DNA of 27,217 nt from the NCBI GenBank assembly GCA_022225965.2, contig JAKJXP020000201.1:1-27217 (forward strand). The letters run 5' to 3'. The stretch comes from Diatrype stigma (lineage: Eukaryota; Ascomycota; Sordariomycetes; Xylariales; Diatrypaceae). The notes below the pieces were generated by a model. That model saw only the letters and a list, made by a program, of their open reading frames with translations, was not told the origin of the DNA and did not search any database. Each line of letters begins with the position of its first letter. Position 1 is the first letter of the stretch. The position numbers and the translations under genes are program-made. Below are positions 22,492 through 27,217 of this stretch, piece after piece.

Positions 22492-23367
22492 GGTATGGCT
22501 ATGTGTGTGCGTGCAATTGATGCTACTGACTAAATACCTAGTTACTGACGCACATGTTTTTCTTCACTTTTATTTGGTGATAGAGCATATAACTATATGC
22601 ATATAGGACAGGAAGGTCCATGGTATCATCTATCATCGGCTGTTCAAGCATTAACGGCGGTCTATAGGCATCTCAGGGGACCTTTTCTACATCTCAGGGG
22701 TTTGATTATCTGCTTGGCAGACGGAAGGATAGTTATGCCGCCTTCTTAAGCCTTGTACTACTCGAAAGGGTAAAACGCGTCATCCTCGCATGCTTATGTC
22801 GTGTGGTGTGATGATATAGGCTGGCTAAGATGCTTCCCAGGAATAAGCTGCAGGGGGGGTAATCAACGAGGGACAACCGGCGTAACCATGGTGCCGGTAA
22901 AGGGTAAAAGCGGTGAATTTGTTAGTCCGGTGTGGACGGTAGCATGGATGGCAATGTCATCGACAAGTCGAGCTACGACAGATTGTTATACACACAACTT
23001 TCACTGTGGAATGGTAAAAAGATTCCCGCTATGGAAATCATTGCGTCGAAAACCTTCATGGCGGTGGCCAGTAATAGATATGAATTTTGTAGTACGTTTC
23101 CGTGATATAATATGGTTCGAAACATAACCGTAGACCTAGTGATGACGTATTTCGTTATATAACCAGCAGCCTCTAGACACGGCTTCTGCATCAAGAGCTT
23201 CCGATCTATCCATTTCTCAACTGGCTGTTGTCTAACGCCTTAGATAGAATGAGCGAGTGTGTTATATACCATACAAGAAACAGTCTCGTTTCCGAGTACC
23301 ACATGTAGTTTCATAGTCACTTTGATGGGCTTTATGTTACAAACTCCTCATCATGTAAGATGATAGA
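22492..23367. other. Intergenic region upstream of the AYR1-like gene
   Basis: It should hold the promoter of the AYR1-like gene (minus strand) and the 3' end of the paraoxonase-like gene. The open stretch 22801-23127 shows no domain. It includes the repeated phrase CATCTCAGGGG (at about 22671 and 22692), a short direct repeat. Nothing else is supported. Confidence 0.45.
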
Positions 23368-25017
23368 TCACTTCGGGTCGCATACCGCGATAAAGGGAGC
23401 ATAAACACCTAATGACAGATTAGCCTGAATACGAAATCCCTAGGTAGTTCAACGACACTTACTACTAAAAAACAACCTCCCCGTCTTCGCATCGTGAACC
23501 ACCGTCGTGACGGCGGATAGTACTTCAGCTTCTCCGTCTTCAATGATCTTCTCTACCGTATAATTTCCATCCTCTTTCTTCTTGATGCGCAGTGCTGCGG
23601 CTGGCACGCGGCTATGTCACGTTCTAGAGTCAACGACTGTTCTCGACACCTCCCGAAGGCTATAGGAACCCCCGGGTAACAAGCCAATTTAAGACTGAAG
23701 GCCTTTGGGGAAAGTATGGGAGGAGGAGAAAGGGGCTCGAGCTTACCTATTGAGTGGGTCCTCGACACCTTGAATCATCTTCAGCCCGCTGGGAAACGCG
23801 GCCACGTAGAGGTCCCCATTCTTGTCCACGGAGATGTTGTCAAGGCTGTAGTCGGTGTCGATATGGTGCACCTTCTCGAAGCCCTGCTTGGGGACGTGAC
23901 GGAAGACGTCGATGCCCCCGTTGAAAGAGCTTGGCACATAGATCAGACCATCGTGACCCTTCACGAGGCCGTTAGGGTACTGCAGACCCTCCGCCACTTT
24001 CCAGCAAGCCTTTTTCCTGCACATGGATACGTCTCCCTTGCTGAGATAGGGGCTGAGGCGGTATTTCTGTATCACGAATGGTTAGTGGCAGCCCATACCA
24101 TCTTTCTCTCGGGGGATCCTAAAAGGAGCGGGGTATTCTCCGCGCATAATTACATACCCAACCAGTCCTCTCCTGCCCATGGTCGTTCGTGAACCAGAAG
24201 TTGTGCTTGTCCTCGTCGATGACGGGGGCGATCCGGTTCGCGGTGGCGATCAGCGGGTGGGAGAAGGTCAGCACGTGATCCAGTTCTAGCTCTCCGTTTT
24301 TGGCGGCAGCGGCGGCGGCGGTGAGACGGAAGACCTCGACAGTCGTGTTGGCGCCGACTTGCGAGCTGTCCAGAAACGCCCCCGTCTCCGCGTCTACCGA
24401 AGGCTTCGCATTGACGGCCCAGAGGCGGACGTCACCATTCGAGTCGTCATGTCCTGCTATGCCGTTGAAGTGGAGCATGTCGTCGAAGCCCGGGGTTTTC
24501 AAGGCCCGTGTCCGGAAGCCGTCGCCGACGGGCTCATCGATGTCCACGGTGACGAAACCGTCCTTCAAGCTCCGACCCGAGACATTGAACCGTGCCATGC
24601 TGTCGCCCGTATTAGTCAGGGGCTCAATTATACCACGGGAATGCGTCGATCTCGAATCAAAGAGGAAGAACAAAATAAAGTAAGAAGCATCCACTTGAGA
24701 ATGTATCGCTAGGCGAGTAGGTAGGTAGGTACCTGGGGGTTGGGGAGAACGCACTGAGGATTCCATTCTTTCTTTGCTAGCGAATCCGAGCATGCTAGAA
24801 ACAGCTGTCGCGATCTCTCGGACAGCCACATGTCCTCGCAGGCCTGGAGCCGCTCGTCCGTGAGCCGCCGGCATGTGTACGGGAACGAGCTCAAGGACTC
24901 GGTGGTCCGGCCGAGCCCGAAGCCCACGGTGACGACGCGCACGAGTTGCGCCTGGTAGACCACGGCGGCCAGAAGGGCGGTCAGCGCCGACAGGCTGACT
25001 GCTGCGAATCCAACCAT
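23368..25017 (-). CDS. Paraoxonase/arylesterase-like beta-propeller protein with N-terminal anchor (5 exons)
   Basis: Exons 25017-24755, 24599-24158, 24066-23747, 23611-23463 and 23408-23368 join in frame to 404 residues, the usual length of fungal PON-like proteins. An N-terminal hydrophobic helix (about 4-21, FAAVSLSALTALLAAVVY) suggests a signal anchor. The six-bladed propeller carries the calcium-site motifs of paraoxonases: FWFTNDHG (compare TNDH around Asn168/Asp169 of human PON1), YPNGL (Asn224 position) and DNISVDKNGDLYVAAFPSG (Asp269-Asn270). The family hydrolyses lactones, esters or organophosphates with calcium; the substrate here is unknown. Exon 1 ends at a less usual GTGCGT donor, chosen because it alone keeps frame into MARFNVSGRS. 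The final 14-residue exon (VYAPFIAVC) was found by its family-typical end. Exons 4 and 5 are therefore somewhat less certain. Confidence 0.85.
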
Positions 25018-25980
25018 GGCCTTGTATTGAGTGTTCAGAACACTAAGCAAGGGAAATGGGGAAATATTAAGGCTGGCCACCGACTTGAGGTTGTGCTGGG
25101 AGAAGAGGAGATATGTTGTGGGGTTGAAGAAGTTTCAAAGGTGCGATTCAACGGTGTAGATAGGTAGTTAGGTAGGAAGTCGAGGAGACGTTGACCCTTG
25201 TTCCCCCACTGGGGGCTTGACAAGTAGGCTCGAATCATTGGTGGATATCCTTTTGGTGGAGTGAGTAGGATTCTATAGTCGTCGGCATTAGACAGGGAAT
25301 TGCGTACTAGGCATATATAAGATTTGTAAGCGTTAACATTGTAATGGTAATTTACACCAACTGCCTATGGTTTACCATCTCGAAGAGCCTCATACCCAAG
25401 CATTCCCCTTTTGTATGATGATCAGATATAACGGTAGCCCTGCAATCGCTATATTGAGATAATGTGTGCCGTAGCGTTAGGGGGTAATGTAATTACTAGG
25501 GGGGTTATAGGGATCTATAAAATCCTATTTATGCACTAGTGGGGGGGCTTCTACGACTATATATAAAAGCCCCCCTCCCCCGCATGACTTATAGCTTCCA
25601 TAAGCTCGAGAGCTATTCTAATAGCAATCCATATCCCCTCTCCCTACCCAACAACTCTTTTCTCACTCCGACTACAAAGTACATAAATGACACTTAGTCA
25701 ACATAGTCCATAGCTAATGCATAGGCATTTTAATGTTTGATGCTGCTTGAAACAAGAAAAGTCCATTATTCTGACCTAGTAACGTTCAGAGTAGTGGGAA
25801 ATCGTCAATCATGCTAAGTCTAATCGCGGATGATTGAATAAATAGCACTTGTGAGCTTACACGGGTGAGACCAGGACATAGTTGATGATTGTACGGTAAT
25901 GGGGTGGTGAAGTTAACTCGTTGTCCCGTCCAGGACTTGCCTAGATATCTAATACATCGGAGCTTATCTTGTATTTCACT
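25018..25980. other. AT-rich spacer downstream of the gene island
   Basis: The first 200 nt should be the promoter/leader of the paraoxonase-like gene, with AGGTAGG-type motifs at about 25158-25173. The rest is gene-free. It contains the strong hairpin at 25542-25575 and short G and C runs. Confidence 0.5.
25542..25575. repeat. GC-arm hairpin with AT-rich loop
   Basis: GGGGGGCTT (25542-25550) and AAGCCCCCC (25567-25575) are exact complements around a 16-nt AT-rich loop, and a further C-rich run follows. It resembles a short foldback element or repeat terminus. No target-site duplication was recognised. Confidence 0.75.
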
Positions 25981-25989
25981 GTTATATTC

Positions 25990-26045
25990 TCCGATTGGTG
26001 TAATGGTCTACATAACACCCCGTTTGCACTTCTTTCGATTCGGCC
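25990..26045 (+). pseudogene. tRNA-like fragment (degenerate, tRNA-Glu-like 5' half)
   Basis: TCCGATTGGTGTAATGG at 25990-26006 matches the 5' end and A box of fungal tRNA-Glu genes (TCCGATT, then TGGTGTAATGG) with one base missing. A B-box-like TTTCGATTC lies at 26033-26041, about nine bases too close for an intact tRNA, and the 3' acceptor strand that should pair with TCCGAT is missing. It is therefore not a functional tRNA. It may be a pseudogene or the tRNA-derived head of a SINE. This is a by-eye comparison only. Confidence 0.4.
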
Positions 26046-27217
26046 GTGGCGCTTCCAGGCTGTGCTGTTCGCGGCACAAGCGAGACGGACGCGTAGCTTG
26101 GGGATACACCCGGGTCCCAGTAGACGTCCTGTCACATGTAGGAATCAATATACTAATATATGGACAAACACAACGTGGGACCTGAGATAGGAACGCAAGA
26201 GACCTCGGCCGGTATCATTTATAAAAAATGCCTGTTTCAACTTGATGTCTGCCTCCAGATGTAACGTCTACCCGAGAATTAATCTTGCACCAAAACTCTA
26301 ATCAATTTGGTATTATCACAATTGTTTACCATAGAGTGGGAACATTGGCAGCACATAGTCTCACTGTAGGATTTGCTGAATGCAGCAAGACAGTATAACA
26401 AAGCAACTACAAAGGAGTTGCACTTATACAGCAGAATTACTGCTGGGAACGGTATACTGCCGGAAGCAATTACTGTATGGGATAAAGGAAACAAGGACTT
26501 CCATTGTAATAGAAAGGATAGGGACAATTACCGCATTAGGAAATACTCTGTATATAAATAGGGGTAACAGCCACCTAGCTGATATACAGGAAGTCGGGAC
26601 TTTATATACATACACACACATATACACACTTATATACATATACGAATACTACTTCATATTTGAATAACTATCTTTATATACGTCTGCTTAACCTTACTTA
26701 GTGCCTATTTATTCCATTGCTATATCCGTATTATCCAATACAGTATAATTATATACCGTATAATCTTATAGGTTATGAGGCCCGGGGTAGCGCCCAAATA
26801 GGCAATATACACCTACAGGATCTTTATACGGCTTGCAGAAGCCAATATACCTCTCCTGAGAAAGGTTACCCTAAAGGAGACAGCAGATATAATACAACTA
26901 AGGTTATCTTTAACCCATTTATTTATATCTCGACCAATACTTATCCGAATCGGGAAATTTCTATACCATTAGAATCCTCTCGATCAGGATAATCAGATTC
27001 TAAGACCGATTTATCATACCTACTCTTTCCGTTAAATCACAGAGTAATTACCATCCAGATATTTCTGTTACAAATATATCAGATCTCTCTATCCCATCAC
27101 TCGTCCGTATCTTCACCAAACCTTACCCGATCTGGACGAAACTTGGACCATTCGACAGCTTGATTAATCAAGTTTCATATTCTAAGACAGAATTTTTCTA
27201 CCTCTATTACCTGTGGA
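26046..27217. other. AT-rich, TpA-rich right flank, probable repeat relic
   Basis: No frame gives a recognisable protein; the open stretches (for example 26380-26667 and 26717-26992) have low-complexity Tyr/Ile/Asn/Thr composition expected of AT-rich DNA. Composition is milder than in the left AT block. A degraded transposon is likely, but no transposase, integrase or reverse transcriptase motif can be read. The region runs off the window. Confidence 0.45.
26601..26644. repeat. TA/CA dinucleotide-rich microsatellite
   Basis: It is an imperfect run of ATACACAC/TATATACA units in the AT-rich right flank. Confidence 0.8.

Noticed and set aside
24709..24754. GTACCT donor at the end of paraoxonase exon 1, after an extra seven codons
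   Set aside because: It leaves phase 0, which does not match the only suitable acceptor before MARFNVSGRS; the GTGCGT donor does.
5639..25017. Secondary-metabolite cluster (two SDRs, acyl-CoA dehydrogenase, paraoxonase-like hydrolase)
   Set aside because: No polyketide synthase, NRPS, terpene cyclase, P450 or transporter is present, and the genes are interspersed with RPC5, PAT1, uS12m and a Golgi mannosyltransferase.

Overview
This window looks like nuclear DNA of a filamentous ascomycete (Pezizomycotina, probably a Sordariomycete). The evidence is short introns of about 50-210 nt with GTRNGT donors, CTAAC/CTGAC-type branch sites and YAG acceptors; very GC-rich coding exons next to AT-rich spacers; an extreme AT-rich, TpA-rich block with the pattern left by repeat-induced point mutation (RIP); and recognisable fungal families (KTR/GT15 mannosyltransferase, AYR1-type reductase, fungal AAA ATPase with a long N-terminal domain). 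The species cannot be named from the sequence alone.

Layout. 1-1290 is a microsatellite plus RIP-like AT block; 1291-2242 is a non-coding transition zone. Genes then follow: a fungal AAA ATPase (+, 2243-4815, 5 exons), a short-chain dehydrogenase/reductase (+, 5639-6718), RNA polymerase III subunit RPC5/Rpc37 (+, 7596-9136, 2 exons), the mRNA decay factor Pat1 (-, 9770-12334, 2 exons), a 3.4-kb gene-free stretch, a KTR/MNT-type alpha-1,2-mannosyltransferase (+, 15698-17236, 4 exons), mitochondrial ribosomal protein uS12m (-, 17601-18535, 3 exons), a mitochondrial short/branched-chain acyl-CoA dehydrogenase (+, 19338-20967, 3 exons), an AYR1-like SDR (-, 21409-22491) and a membrane-anchored paraoxonase-like beta-propeller protein (-, 23368-25017, 5 exons). 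25018-27217 is AT-rich DNA with hairpins, a tRNA-like fragment and no convincing gene.

All multi-exon models were assembled by hand. In each one every intron keeps the reading frame and the joined exon lengths are a multiple of three. Several terminal exons are too short to stand out as open reading frames: the last 26 codons of uS12m, the last exon of the acyl-CoA dehydrogenase, and exons 4 and 5 of the paraoxonase-like gene. They were recognised because they complete a conserved C-terminus.

The genes do not form one pathway. They are mostly housekeeping: transcription (RPC5), mRNA decay (Pat1), Golgi glycosylation (KTR), mitochondrial translation (uS12m), mitochondrial beta-oxidation or branched-chain catabolism (acyl-CoA dehydrogenase) and lipid or xenobiotic redox (two SDRs, paraoxonase-like). 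The one arrangement that may be functional is the head-to-head pair uS12m / acyl-CoA dehydrogenase, two nuclear genes for mitochondrial proteins sharing an 802-nt divergent promoter region. I did not find a convincing new biological system. The items most worth a second look are the AT-rich compartment borders, the possible tRNA-derived repeat near 26,000, the frame-preserving retainable intron of uS12m and the long silent divergent region 12335-15697.
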